NCBI GenBank assembly: GCA_041874755.1 | Contig: CP102611.1 | Location: forward strand, 2,046,001 to 2,110,000 | Length of the DNA stretch: 64,000 nt | Reading direction: 5' to 3' | Source: Chitinibacter sp. SCUT-21 | Lineage (GTDB): Bacteria; Pseudomonadota; Gammaproteobacteria; Burkholderiales; Chitinibacteraceae | Shown: piece by piece, positions 40,461-49,235 of the stretch | How the letters are laid out: every line of letters starts with the position of its first letter | Numbering within the stretch: position 1 is the first letter of the stretch | The notes under the pieces: model-generated | Told to the model about the DNA's origin: nothing | The model's input: only the letters and a program-made list of their open reading frames with translations | Database searches by the model: none | Translations under genes and position numbers: made by a program

Positions 40461-40784
40461 ATGCGCCATTTATTGATTGCGATGTTGCTCGGTGCGGCAA
40501 TAGCACCAACTTATGCCGAGGTGGTGGCTGATATGCCGCCGCCAATGCCAACCGAAGATACCCCTGCTGCGGTTGAGCCTGGCGCCCCAGAAGTGCGCAT
40601 TATCCAAAAAAGCGATGCCACGATTGCCGAATACCGTTTACACGGCAAGTTGTACCAAGTGAAAGTTACGCCGAAAGTGGGTAAGCCCTACTATCTGATT
40701 GATCCAACTGGCAAAGGCGAATTTATGCGCCGCGAAATTGGCGACAATATCGCCGTCCCAACTTGGGTATTGCTGGAATTTTGA
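40461..40784 (+). CDS. DUF2782 family small exported protein
   Basis: 107 residues. The signal peptide MRHLLIAMLLGAAIAPTYA is followed by a Pro-rich spacer and a compact domain EVRIIQKSDATIAEYRLHGK...KVGKPYYLIDPTGKG. This is the DUF2782 type commonly found between polA and thrB in betaproteobacteria; function unknown, probably periplasmic. It lies 9 nt before thrB, so likely one operon. AAGGGAG precedes the start. Confidence 0.88.
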   Translation: MRHLLIAMLLGAAIAPTYAEVVADMPPPMPTEDTPAAVEPGAPEVRIIQKSDATIAEYRLHGKLYQVKVTPKVGKPYYLIDPTGKGEFMRREIGDNIAVPTWVLLEF

Positions 40785-40793
40785 GATAAGTGA

Positions 40794-41732
40794 ATGTCTG
40801 TTTTTACAACTGTAAGTAGCGAAGATTTAATTCCATTTTTACAGCGCTATTCTTTGGGTCAGCTGGTGGATATTAAGGGTATTGCCGCAGGAGTCACGAA
40901 TACCAACTATTTCGTGACCACTACCCACGGGAAGTATGTGCTGACGCTGTTTGAAACGCTGCGCGCGGATGAGCTGCCGTATTACGTGAATTTAATGGTG
41001 CACTTGGGCCAGCACGGCATCGCGATAGCCGCGCCGATTGCTAATTTAAATGGCGAATACATTGACGAGTTGAACGGCAAGCCGACGCTACTGGTGCCTT
41101 GCCTGCCTGGCGCGGTGACCGATAGCCCGAATGCTGAGCAGTGCAAACAAGTGGGCGAAATGCTGGCGCAAATGCACCGCGCCGCAGCGAGCTACGCTGG
41201 CGTGATGAGCAACCCGCGCGGACCGCAATGGTGGTCGGCCACGGCGCAAGAGATGTACCCATTTATGGGTGAAGCGGAAGCGGCATTGTTGCACGCCGAG
41301 GTCAAACTTCAGTCGGAACACAAATTCGATCAATTACCGAAGGGCGTGATCCACGCTGATTTATTCCGTGATAACGCCTTGATGAACGGCGATCAGGTTG
41401 GCGGATTTATCGATTTTTACTACGCGTGCAACGATATTTTGCTGTACGACTTGGCGATTACATTGAATGACTGGTGCGTGCTGGACAACGGCGATATTGA
41501 CGCTGAACGTGCCAAAGCGATGCTGGCAGGTTATCAATCGGTGCGCCCACTCACTGATGACGAAGTGGCCGACTGGCCAATTATGCTGCGTGCTGCAGCG
41601 CTGCGTTTCTGGGTATCGCGGCTGCTCGATTTCCACAAGCCAGCCGCAGGCGAAATGACTTTTGCCAAAGATCCAGGTCATTTCCAGCGTGTGATCGAGC
41701 ATCATCAGCAGCGGACGGATTTCTGGCTGTAG
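40794..41732 (+). CDS. thrB: Homoserine kinase (APH-fold type)
   Basis: 312 residues. Phosphorylates homoserine on the way to threonine. This is the aminoglycoside-phosphotransferase-like ThrB of beta- and some gammaproteobacteria, not the GHMP kinase. It has GVTNTNYFV near the nucleotide loop, the catalytic Brenner motif GVIHADLFRDN and the metal-binding GFIDFYYACND. It starts 9 nt after the DUF2782 gene. Confidence 0.95.
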   Translation: MSVFTTVSSEDLIPFLQRYSLGQLVDIKGIAAGVTNTNYFVTTTHGKYVLTLFETLRADELPYYVNLMVHLGQHGIAIAAPIANLNGEYIDELNGKPTLLVPCLPGAVTDSPNAEQCKQVGEMLAQMHRAAASYAGVMSNPRGPQWWSATAQEMYPFMGEAEAALLHAEVKLQSEHKFDQLPKGVIHADLFRDNALMNGDQVGGFIDFYYACNDILLYDLAITLNDWCVLDNGDIDAERAKAMLAGYQSVRPLTDDEVADWPIMLRAAALRFWVSRLLDFHKPAAGEMTFAKDPGHFQRVIEHHQQRTDFWL

Positions 41733-41742
41733 TCCAGACTCA

Positions 41743-42028
41743 AGGTGCTGTCGTCTTGGGTTTTGCGGACTGCGTTTGTACGTCTTTTGCCCTGAGGCAA
41801 GGCATGAAGTGCGCCGCATAGTCATTCTATGCCAGCGCTTAATAACGCAGCATCAGGGCAAAAGACGACAAACCGAGCCTTTGGTAGCAAAAATTCGGCT
41901 GGGCGCCTTTTTCAGCCACTCGGCGTTACGACAGGCTGACATAGAACGACTATGTTGCGCCTGCCGCGCCTTGATTGGCTGAAAAATGCGCTCCAGCGCA
42001 ACCGTAAAACTCAAGACGACAGCACCTA
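41743..42028. mobile_element. MITE-like 286-bp palindromic element
   Basis: Bounded by inverted repeats of about 26 bases (AGGTGCTGTCGTCTTGGGTT at 41743 and its near-complement at 42002-42028, which ends ACGACAGCACCT). Inside are two long hairpins: one with arms CGTCTTTTGCCCTGA (41781-41795) and TCAGGGCAAAAGACG (41853-41867), the other with arms GCGCCTTTTTCAGCCA (41903-41918) and TGGCTGAAAAATGCGC (41976-41991, one mismatch). The two hairpin tips are themselves related (CATAGTC...TTCTATG in each). It has no coding capacity. It fills the whole space between thrB and the FAD oxidase and ends 9 bases before the latter's ATG. No clear target-site duplication seen. Confidence 0.7.
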
Positions 42029-42037
42029 GGATTTTGA

Positions 42038-43426
42038 ATGAGTTTTTTACAGCAATTGCAGCAATGGCAAGCTTCGCATGCCATCCTATTTGGCGCCGAT
42101 ACGGCGCCTTATTGTTTGGATCAACGCCGCCGTTACCAAGGCCAAGCCTTGGCAGTGGCGCGCCCAAATTCGACTGAACAAGTTCAGCAATTGGTGCGCT
42201 TGTGCGCCGAGCATGGCGTAGCAATCGTGCCGCAAGGCGGCAATACCAGCTTGTGTGGCGCCGCAACGCCGCTGAATGACGGCCAATCGCTGATTATCTC
42301 GCTCGAGCGGATGAAATCCATCGTGCAGGTCGATGCGGATAACAACACGATCACGGTGCAAGCGGGCGTGACCTTGGCGCAGGTGCAGCAAGCGGCACTG
42401 AACGTGAAACGCTTGTTCCCCGCCAACTGGGCCGCAGCGCAAAGCTGCCAAATTGGTGGTGCGCTGGCAACCAATGCTGGCGGCGTCAATGTGCTGCGCT
42501 ACGGTAATATGCGCGAGCTAACGCTGGGGCTGGAGGTGGTTCTTGCGAGTGGCGAAGTGTGGGATGGCCTGCGCGGTTTGCGTAAAGACAACACGGGCTA
42601 CGATCTAAAACAACTATTTGTTGGCTCGGAAGGAACGCTCGGTTTGATCACGCAAGCGGTGCTGCGCCTGTATCCGCTGCCCACCGCGCATGCCACAGCC
42701 TTGGTGGCGCTGGAGAACCCCGCTGCCGCTGTGGAATTATTACGTGGCTTGCAGGCCGAGGTGGGTGATAGGGTCACCTCATTCGAGCTGATTTCTGCGC
42801 CGTGTCTGGCCCTGCTCAAGCAACACTTTCCGCGCTTGGCGCAGCCGTTTGATGTGCTGCCAACTTGGTGCGTGTTGATTGAGTTGTCGGATGGTGGTGA
42901 TTCAGACGCGCTAACTGATCGCTTGGCGCAATATTTGTTTGATCATGGTTGCATGGATGCTTATGTGGCGCAAAACATGAGTGAAGCGGCTGATTTTTGG
43001 GCTCTGCGAGAGTCAATCCCTGAGGCGCAACGCATTGATGGCGTAAGTATTAAACACGACATCAGTTTGCCCATTGGGGCAATACCTGACTTTCTTGAAA
43101 AGTGCGATACTGAGATGCTGTCGTCATTTGCTGGTGCGAAAATTGTCGCTTTTGGCCATTTGGGCGATGGTAATTTGCACTACAACTTGTTCTTGGCCGA
43201 TAAAAGCGCGGCGGTGTATCAGCAGGAACATGCTGTGAACGAGTTGGTTTATCGGCATGTGGCGTCCTACAACGGCAGCATCAGTGCCGAACATGGTATA
43301 GGCCAATTGAAGCGTGAAACTTTGCAATCGGTACGTTCTGAGCTTGAATTGAATTTAATGCGGCAAATCAAGCAAACATTAGATCCTCAAGGTTTGTTAA
43401 ACCCCGGCAAGGTACTCAGCCCGTAA
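42038..43426 (+). CDS. FAD-linked oxidase (D-2-hydroxyacid dehydrogenase, GlcD/D2HGDH-like)
   Basis: 462 residues. FAD_binding_4 domain with VPQGGNTSLCGAATP (FAD pyrophosphate loop) and GGALATNAGGVNVLRYG, then the FAD-oxidase C domain with FGHLGDGNLHYN, SAEHGIGQLKRE and the C-terminal DPQGLLNPGKVL. The whole resembles D-2-hydroxyglutarate or D-lactate/glycolate dehydrogenases; the substrate is not decided by sequence alone. Its ribosome site (AGGA at 42028) abuts the MITE-like element, so its promoter must be inside the element or upstream in the thrB operon. Confidence 0.9.
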   Translation: MSFLQQLQQWQASHAILFGADTAPYCLDQRRRYQGQALAVARPNSTEQVQQLVRLCAEHGVAIVPQGGNTSLCGAATPLNDGQSLIISLERMKSIVQVDADNNTITVQAGVTLAQVQQAALNVKRLFPANWAAAQSCQIGGALATNAGGVNVLRYGNMRELTLGLEVVLASGEVWDGLRGLRKDNTGYDLKQLFVGSEGTLGLITQAVLRLYPLPTAHATALVALENPAAAVELLRGLQAEVGDRVTSFELISAPCLALLKQHFPRLAQPFDVLPTWCVLIELSDGGDSDALTDRLAQYLFDHGCMDAYVAQNMSEAADFWALRESIPEAQRIDGVSIKHDISLPIGAIPDFLEKCDTEMLSSFAGAKIVAFGHLGDGNLHYNLFLADKSAAVYQQEHAVNELVYRHVASYNGSISAEHGIGQLKRETLQSVRSELELNLMRQIKQTLDPQGLLNPGKVLSP

Positions 43427-43466
43427 TAAAGTGTGAATCGAGTTATTTCATCGTTTAAGGTTTTTC

Positions 43467-45653
43467 ATGACGCAATCGAATTTAGCCCAAGCAAATCACG
43501 AATTTGGTTGGCATGTTTCAGAAAGTCAGGTCCATTTTGACTCCTTACTTGATTGCTTGGTGGAAATTACGCGTTTGCATGGCGAGCCTTGGACTGCGCA
43601 GGCCTTAGCCGCTGGTTTGCCGCTAGTAGATAACCGCCTAACTCCCTCTTTATTAAGCCGTGCAGCTGGGCGCGCTGGCTTATCTTCCCGCGTTTTGCGC
43701 CAGACACTGGGGCAAATTCCGGTCCGTCTGTATCCAACCATTTTATTGCTGCATGATCAGCGTGCTTGTGTGCTGCTAGAAAAACTCGACGATGGCCGCT
43801 ATCGGGTACGTTTGCCGGAGGCTGGAGAGGCGGTTGAAATTTTCACCGAGGATGAGCTAGCCGCCCAGTATGCTGGGATTGCAATTATTGTTCGCCCACG
43901 ATTTCGCTTTGATCAGCGCACGCCAGAGTTGGGGCAAGTGCGTGAGCGCCACTGGTTTTGGGGCGCGATGTATGACAATTGGCGCCTGTACCGCGATGCG
44001 CTGATTGCAGCTTTATTGATCAATATTTTCGCCTTGGCGATTCCGCTATTTTCGATGAATGTGTACGACCGGGTCGTGCCGAATCATGCGCTGGAAACCT
44101 TGTGGGTTTTGGCGCTGGGTGCGGGTTTGATTCTCGGTTTTGATTTTGTGCTGCGCACCGCGCGTGGTTACATCTTGGATGTGGCGTCCAAACGCATTGA
44201 TGTCTCACTTTCTGCGCTGATTATGGAGCGAGTATTGGGCGTGAAAATGAGCGCAAAACCGGCTTCGGTCGGCTCATTTACCGCCAATTTGCGTGCGTTT
44301 GAATCGGTGCGCGATTTTATCGCGTCGGCGTCGATCACGACTTTGGTCGATTTACCGTTTGTGCTGATTTTCTTTTTGGTGCTGATCTGGATTTCGCCGT
44401 GGCTGGTGCTGCCGCCTTTGATTGGCGCGATTTTAATTGTTGGTTTTTCGTGGCTGGCGCAGGCCAAGATGAACCAAATGGTTGAATTAACGCAGCGTGC
44501 AGCAGCACAACGCAATTCAACCTTGGTTGAGAGCATGGTTGGCCTTGAAACGATCAAGATTATGGGCGCAGAAGGCGAGATGCAGCGCCGCTATGAACGT
44601 GCTACGCGCTTTTTGGCGCAAATTGGCGGCCGCTTAAAACTGCTATCGACGACGACGGTCAATTTTGCTCAAGCTATATCGCAATTGGTATCGATTGTGA
44701 TCGTGATTGTCGGCGTGTATTTACTCGTTGATGGGCAAATGACGATGGGTGGCATTATTGCTGCGTCGATGCTGGCGGGGCGTGCAATGGCACCATTGGG
44801 CCAAGTGGCCGGCTTATTGATGCAATATCAAAATGCCAAAACATCGCTGAGCGCGGTAGAAAGCCATATGCAGTTGCCCGTTGAGCGCCCTGCAAACAAC
44901 TCCTTTTTGCACCGCGAGTCATTCCGTGGCGAAATCGAGTTTCGCAATGTCACTTTTAAATACCCAGATCGGGATGATATTGCGCTCAATAATGTTAGCT
45001 TCAAGCTACGTGCCGGCGAAAAGCTCGGCATAATTGGCCGAGTGGGATCAGGCAAAACAACGATAGAAAAACTAATTTTGGGGCTGTATCAGCCGGACGA
45101 GGGCGCTGTGCTTGTCGATGGGGTCGATACCCGCCAAATCGACCCGGCCGAGCTGCGTCGTGCGATTGGTTTTGTGCCGCAAGATCCGTTGCTGTTTTAT
45201 GGCACGCTCAAACAGAATATTGCCTTAGGAAATGCCGCTGCCGACGACGCGCAAGTGCTGGCTGCGGCTGAATTGGCGGGAATTGCCGAGTTTGCCAACG
45301 CCAACCCACGTGGTTTTGATATGCAAATCGGTGAGCGTGGTGAGTCGCTATCGGGAGGTCAGCGCCAAGCCGTATCGATTGCACGCGCCGTGTTGAATGA
45401 TCCACCGATGATGATTTTGGATGAGCCAAGTAGTGCGATGGATCATCAAAGCGAAGAGCAGTTGAAACAACGTTTGCGCACTTATCTAGCGGGTAAAACG
45501 ATGTTACTGGTGACGCACCGCACCTCATTGCTAGAGCTGGTGGATCGCTTGATTGTGATCGACCAAGGCCAAATCATGGCCGATGGCCCGAAAGCGCAGG
45601 TTGTTGAGGCTTTGCAGCAAGGCCGAATTAATAAAGCAGGAGGTGCGGCATAA
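43467..45653 (+). CDS. lapB: Type I secretion ATPase/permease, LapB type
   Basis: 728-residue inner-membrane ABC exporter. An N-terminal C39-like domain (about 20-150) lacks the catalytic Cys/Gly pattern, as in exporters of large repeat adhesins and RTX toxins that do not cleave a leader. The membrane domain (about 165-450) has six helices. The ATPase domain carries Walker A GRVGSGKTT near 523, signature LSGGQRQ, Walker B MMILDEPSSAMDH and the H-loop VTHRTS. The stop overlaps the lapC ATG by 1 nt. Its likely cargo is the adhesin at 50708. Confidence 0.92.
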   Translation: MTQSNLAQANHEFGWHVSESQVHFDSLLDCLVEITRLHGEPWTAQALAAGLPLVDNRLTPSLLSRAAGRAGLSSRVLRQTLGQIPVRLYPTILLLHDQRACVLLEKLDDGRYRVRLPEAGEAVEIFTEDELAAQYAGIAIIVRPRFRFDQRTPELGQVRERHWFWGAMYDNWRLYRDALIAALLINIFALAIPLFSMNVYDRVVPNHALETLWVLALGAGLILGFDFVLRTARGYILDVASKRIDVSLSALIMERVLGVKMSAKPASVGSFTANLRAFESVRDFIASASITTLVDLPFVLIFFLVLIWISPWLVLPPLIGAILIVGFSWLAQAKMNQMVELTQRAAAQRNSTLVESMVGLETIKIMGAEGEMQRRYERATRFLAQIGGRLKLLSTTTVNFAQAISQLVSIVIVIVGVYLLVDGQMTMGGIIAASMLAGRAMAPLGQVAGLLMQYQNAKTSLSAVESHMQLPVERPANNSFLHRESFRGEIEFRNVTFKYPDRDDIALNNVSFKLRAGEKLGIIGRVGSGKTTIEKLILGLYQPDEGAVLVDGVDTRQIDPAELRRAIGFVPQDPLLFYGTLKQNIALGNAAADDAQVLAAAELAGIAEFANANPRGFDMQIGERGESLSGGQRQAVSIARAVLNDPPMMILDEPSSAMDHQSEEQLKQRLRTYLAGKTMLLVTHRTSLLELVDRLIVIDQGQIMADGPKAQVVEALQQGRINKAGGAA

Positions 45654-47083
45654 TGAATCAGCCATCAACAGCTCCTCGCAAGCCTAATCTATTTCAGCGT
45701 ATTTGGACGCGTATCAGTGACGCGTTTAATCTTTTCTTTGATCGCTTTATCTTCTTTGCCGACGAAAAAGATCTCATTGATGATCGTGATTATATCGCTG
45801 ATGCCAATTTAACGATTGTCGAACAAAGTCCGCACGGCGCTCGCGTATTGATTCGCGTGGCTGCGCTGGCGGTCGTCGTACTCTTACTATGGGCGGCGTT
45901 TGCTGAGCTCGATGAAGTCACCAAGGGTGAAGGGCGCGTTGTGCCATCAAGCCAGTTACAGGTAATTCAGAGTTTGGACGGCGGTAGCGTGCAGCAAATT
46001 TTTGTTCGTGAAGGCCAGCAGGTCAAAAAAGGACAATTATTGCTCAAAATTGACTCGACTCGCTTTGTCTCAACGCTCAAAGAAAGTCGCGCCCAGTATT
46101 TATCGCTGAAAGCTAAGGCCGCCCGTTTGGATGCGCTGGCAAACGGCAAAGCATTTACCGTACCCGATGATGTACTCAAAGAAGCGCCCGATATCGCCAA
46201 CCAAGAGCAGATGCTGTACGAGTCGAAGATGTCTGAGTTGGATGCCAGCGTAGGGGTGGCTCGCCAGCAAATGAATCAACGTAGCCAAGAATTAAACGAA
46301 ATTCGTGCGCGTCGTGAGCAGGCCGCACAAAGCTATGAATTAACTAAAAAAGAGCTGGATGCGACGCGGCCTTTGCTGAAAAGCGGTGCGGTGTCTGATG
46401 TGGAGGTATTGCGTTTGGAGCGCGATGTGTCGCGTTATCTAGGCGAGCGCAACAGTGCTAGCGCCCAAATTCCTCGCGTTCAGGCTTCGATTTCTGAAGC
46501 TAGCCGCAAAATCCAAGAAGTTGAATTGGTTTTCCGCAATCAAGCGCGTACCGAGCTGGCTGAAACCAGCGGCAAGCTCAGCTCGCTGTCTGAGGGTAGC
46601 GTGGGTTTGGCTGATCGCGTGAAGCAATCGGAAATTCGCTCGCCAATGGATGGCACGGTGAAGCAATTGTTTGCCAACACCGTTGGTGGCGTGGTGCAGC
46701 CAGGCAAGGACATTATCGAGATCGTGCCATCGGGCGAGAGCTTGGTGCTGGAAGTGAAAATCCAGCCGCGTGATATTGCCTTTTTAAGCCCCAAACAGCC
46801 CGCGACGGTGAAATTCACCGCCTATGATTTTTCGGTGTATGGTGGGCTTGACGCCGAAGTCGTGCAAATCGGTGCTGACACCGTTAAGGATGAAAAAGGT
46901 AATGTGTTTTATTTGGTGCGGGTCCGTACCCAAGAGGGGTTCTTGCAAAAAGATGGCAAACGTTTGCCGATTATTCCGGGTATGGTCGCCGAAGTGGATG
47001 TGTTGACTGGCAAAAAGACCGTTCTCTCATATTTGTTAAAACCGGTATTGCGCGCTAAATCGAGCGCATTGAGCGAGCGTTAA
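45653..47083 (+). CDS. lapC: HlyD-family membrane fusion protein, LapC type
   Basis: 476 residues. Cytosolic N-terminal part, one membrane segment (VAALAVVVLLLWAAFAELDE) near 70-88, first lipoyl half GSVQQIFVREGQQVKKGQLL, a long periplasmic coiled coil at about 140-300 (Gln, Glu, Ala and Arg rich), the second lipoyl half EIRSPMDGTVKQL, and a beta-barrel ending at a family-typical GMVAEVDVLTGKKTVLSYLLKP. It links LapB to an outer-membrane TolC-like pore (LapE), which is not in this window. Confidence 0.93.
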   Translation: MNQPSTAPRKPNLFQRIWTRISDAFNLFFDRFIFFADEKDLIDDRDYIADANLTIVEQSPHGARVLIRVAALAVVVLLLWAAFAELDEVTKGEGRVVPSSQLQVIQSLDGGSVQQIFVREGQQVKKGQLLLKIDSTRFVSTLKESRAQYLSLKAKAARLDALANGKAFTVPDDVLKEAPDIANQEQMLYESKMSELDASVGVARQQMNQRSQELNEIRARREQAAQSYELTKKELDATRPLLKSGAVSDVEVLRLERDVSRYLGERNSASAQIPRVQASISEASRKIQEVELVFRNQARTELAETSGKLSSLSEGSVGLADRVKQSEIRSPMDGTVKQLFANTVGGVVQPGKDIIEIVPSGESLVLEVKIQPRDIAFLSPKQPATVKFTAYDFSVYGGLDAEVVQIGADTVKDEKGNVFYLVRVRTQEGFLQKDGKRLPIIPGMVAEVDVLTGKKTVLSYLLKPVLRAKSSALSER

Positions 47084-47088
47084 TCAGA

Positions 47089-47658
47089 GTGATTTATTTA
47101 ATTACGCAAGACAATCAAGTCCGCGCGCACTGGCAAGCCGCATTACACGGTAGTGAGCTGCAAAATGATTGGCCGACCGCAAAGAATGCGCTGATCTTGT
47201 TGGATGAGCAGGCGCAAGATTGGAGCGCTTTGCTGGGGTGCGCGCAGCTGGCAGAACAGCGCGTTGTTTTGGCCAGCTCAACGCCGAATGATGAGCAAGG
47301 CTATCGTGCTTTGCAGGGCGGTTTTAGCGGCTATTGTCATGCGTATGCGCCAGAAGCTTTGCTCAGACAAGTGATCGACGTGGTACGCGCAGGCGAGATC
47401 TGGGCGGGGCGCTCTTTGGTGCAGCGCTTGGTCAGCGCGGTCAATCGTTTGCCTAGCCAAGCGCCAGTGCTGCAGTCTTTGTCCGAGCGCGAAGCGCAAG
47501 TGGCGCAACTGACCGCCAAAGGGCTGAGCAATAAAGAAATCGCTCGGCAACTGGAAATTACCGAGCGTACGGTGAAAGCGCATTTAACGCTGATTTTTGA
47601 AAAACTGGGTGTCAGCGATCGCGTGCAGCTGGTGCTGCGCGTCAATGGTTTGGCTTAA
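47089..47658 (+). CDS. LuxR-type transcriptional regulator with atypical receiver
   Basis: 189 residues, starting at GTG (47089), 5 bases after the lapC stop. The C-terminal LuxR helix-turn-helix is complete (LSEREAQVAQLTAKGLSNKE, then a recognition helix with ERTVKAHLTLIFEKLGV). The N-terminal half has receiver-like size, but the usual acidic pocket and phosphorylated Asp are not recognisable, so it may act without phosphorylation. As the last gene of lapB-lapC, it probably regulates adhesin or secretion genes (inference). Its stop lies 1 base from the convergent anti-sigma gene's stop. Confidence 0.82.
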   Translation: MIYLITQDNQVRAHWQAALHGSELQNDWPTAKNALILLDEQAQDWSALLGCAQLAEQRVVLASSTPNDEQGYRALQGGFSGYCHAYAPEALLRQVIDVVRAGEIWAGRSLVQRLVSAVNRLPSQAPVLQSLSEREAQVAQLTAKGLSNKEIARQLEITERTVKAHLTLIFEKLGVSDRVQLVLRVNGLA

Positions 47659-47659
47659 G

Positions 47660-47911
47660 TTATTTCTTTGGTGTTTTAAGCTGCTCGGCGATGCGCTGGC
47701 GCGCTTCGGCGCTGAGCGTGTGATCGGCCTGCGCGACTTCATGCTGCGCTTCTTGATCGAGCCAATCGCGCATTTGGCGCAATTGGCGGCGATGACGGCG
47801 GCAGTTATGGCAAATCGCCAAATGCAATGTGACCGCAACTTGCCGATACGCGTTTAAGGGTTGTTCGGTTTCCAGCGTTAGAAGCCGCGTTACTTCACGA
47901 CATTTCAGCAT
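47660..47911 (-). CDS. Zinc-finger anti-sigma factor
   Basis: 83 residues, short cytosolic anti-sigma of the zf-HC2 type: HLAICHNC gives His, Cys and Cys in the HxxxCxxC spacing, with an upstream Cys4. No membrane segment, so it would be a soluble sensor, perhaps responding to metal or thiol stress by losing zinc. It overlaps the sigma factor's 3' end by 17 nt, a common arrangement for sigma/anti-sigma pairs. Confidence 0.8.
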   Translation of the reverse strand: MLKCREVTRLLTLETEQPLNAYRQVAVTLHLAICHNCRRHRRQLRQMRDWLDQEAQHEVAQADHTLSAEARQRIAEQLKTPKK

Positions 47912-48458
47912 GACGACCTCCTTCGCTTAAACACAAGCGCAAACCTTGGCGCGCCCGATACAGCAATTGATACAAATTGGCGCTGCTAATACCCAATTGA
48001 TCGCAAACCTGTTCGGCTGGCTCGTCGTTCAATTCGCGCAGCCAGAAAATTTGCGCCATGCGGCGCGGTAGCCGCGCCAAACATTCATCGATTTGGCGGC
48101 GCAATTGTTTGCTGTCGAGTAAACGCGCCGGGTCTTGCCATTCCACCGGGGGCACCGCCCAATGGCCGGTGTCGTCGAATAAATCATCTTCGCGTATCGC
48201 ACCCATTTCCAGCTGATCGTCGTCCAGTTGCGTGGTTTTTTGTTGGGCGCGAAATAGATCGATAATTTTGAATTTCAAAATGCCAATCAGCCAAGTGCGC
48301 GGACTCGATTGCCCGCCAAAGCCAGCCGGGTTTTCCAGCGCGGCAAGAAGCGTGTTTTGCACCGCTTCTTCGGCCAAATGTGGGTCGCGCAAACGGCGCA
48401 GCGCAAAGCTATACAGCACATCACCATGCTCGCTGAGCCAATCCAGTGCTTGAGTCAT
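47895..48458 (-). CDS. ECF sigma-70 family RNA polymerase sigma factor
   Basis: 187 residues. Region 2 (YSFALRRLRDPHLAEEAVQN...SSPRTWLIGILKFKIIDLFR) and region 4 (LARLPRRMAQIFWLRELNDE...LGISSANLYQLLYRARQGLR) are present with an acidic linker; regions 1 and 3 are missing, as in ECF sigmas. It lies 18 nt after bufC on the same strand, so it is probably transcribed with the bufferin genes and switches them on itself, held in check by the anti-sigma factor downstream. Confidence 0.9.
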   Translation of the reverse strand: MTQALDWLSEHGDVLYSFALRRLRDPHLAEEAVQNTLLAALENPAGFGGQSSPRTWLIGILKFKIIDLFRAQQKTTQLDDDQLEMGAIREDDLFDDTGHWAVPPVEWQDPARLLDSKQLRRQIDECLARLPRRMAQIFWLRELNDEPAEQVCDQLGISSANLYQLLYRARQGLRLCLSEGGRHAEMS

Positions 48459-48476
48459 TACACTTACCTTGCTGCG

Positions 48477-49235
48477 TTAAGATTGGGGCTCATCTTCGCA
48501 AACTGCGTCGCTGCGGTCTGCCTTCAGCAGTAAATCTTGGCTAAATAACCACAACAACACTTGATTCACATTGGTGTCGGCTTCAACCATTAGGGCAGCA
48601 TCAAGCGCCGCGTTGACCGTCGCCCCTTGCACCAGCGCGTTCAATAGGGCCCATTGGCCGCTGCTGATCGCTTGCCATTGGTTGCGGCTAATCAGTAATT
48701 GCTGTCCGCCGGTATTCAGATCGGCCGCTGCTCCACCTTGATGCATCGCCAAAATATCGGCCAGCGGCCACCGGCTGGATTGCACTAATTGCAGCGACGG
48801 ATGCGGCGTGAGGCGATAAGCGCCAAAATCGTCTTCGGCCAGCGTGGCTAAATCGCTGATTTGCAGCGCCTGAACATCGTCGGCCAAATGCGCCAGCCAG
48901 CGCGCCCAATCGAGGCGGGCGACATCGCTTAAAAAGGGTAGCGACTCGGAGGGGGCAAATTGCGCAATAAACGCAGCAAAATCATCGCCCATGGCGTGTA
49001 AATTGGCCGAACTTGCTGGCGTGTCGTCCACGTATTCGCGCGCCATCGCGCGAAAGAATTCGTCGCCAACTAGTTGGTTCACGGTGCTGAAGGTGGCTTG
49101 TAGCGCGGCGATGCGGTTGAGGCGGCAATTGGCGCGGTAATGGCGCATGCGTTCAGCGTACCGCAGTTGCTCGTGGCTGGCGGTTTCATCGACTAAATAA
49201 TGCGCAAATTGCGCGATGGCGTCGGCGTAACTCAT
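48477..49235 (-). CDS. bufC: DUF2063 protein, BufC/HvfC-type partner of the MNIO enzyme
   Basis: 252 residues. An N-terminal DUF2063 helical domain (FAHYLVDETASHEQLRYAERM...NRIAALQATFSTVNQLVGDEFF) was once called putative DNA-binding, but in MNIO systems acts as the RiPP recognition/partner protein. Its start overlaps the bufB stop by 4 nt. With bufA and bufB it forms the minimal set that makes copper-binding bufferins. Confidence 0.87.
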   Translation of the reverse strand: MSYADAIAQFAHYLVDETASHEQLRYAERMRHYRANCRLNRIAALQATFSTVNQLVGDEFFRAMAREYVDDTPASSANLHAMGDDFAAFIAQFAPSESLPFLSDVARLDWARWLAHLADDVQALQISDLATLAEDDFGAYRLTPHPSLQLVQSSRWPLADILAMHQGGAAADLNTGGQQLLISRNQWQAISSGQWALLNALVQGATVNAALDAALMVEADTNVNQVLLWLFSQDLLLKADRSDAVCEDEPQS

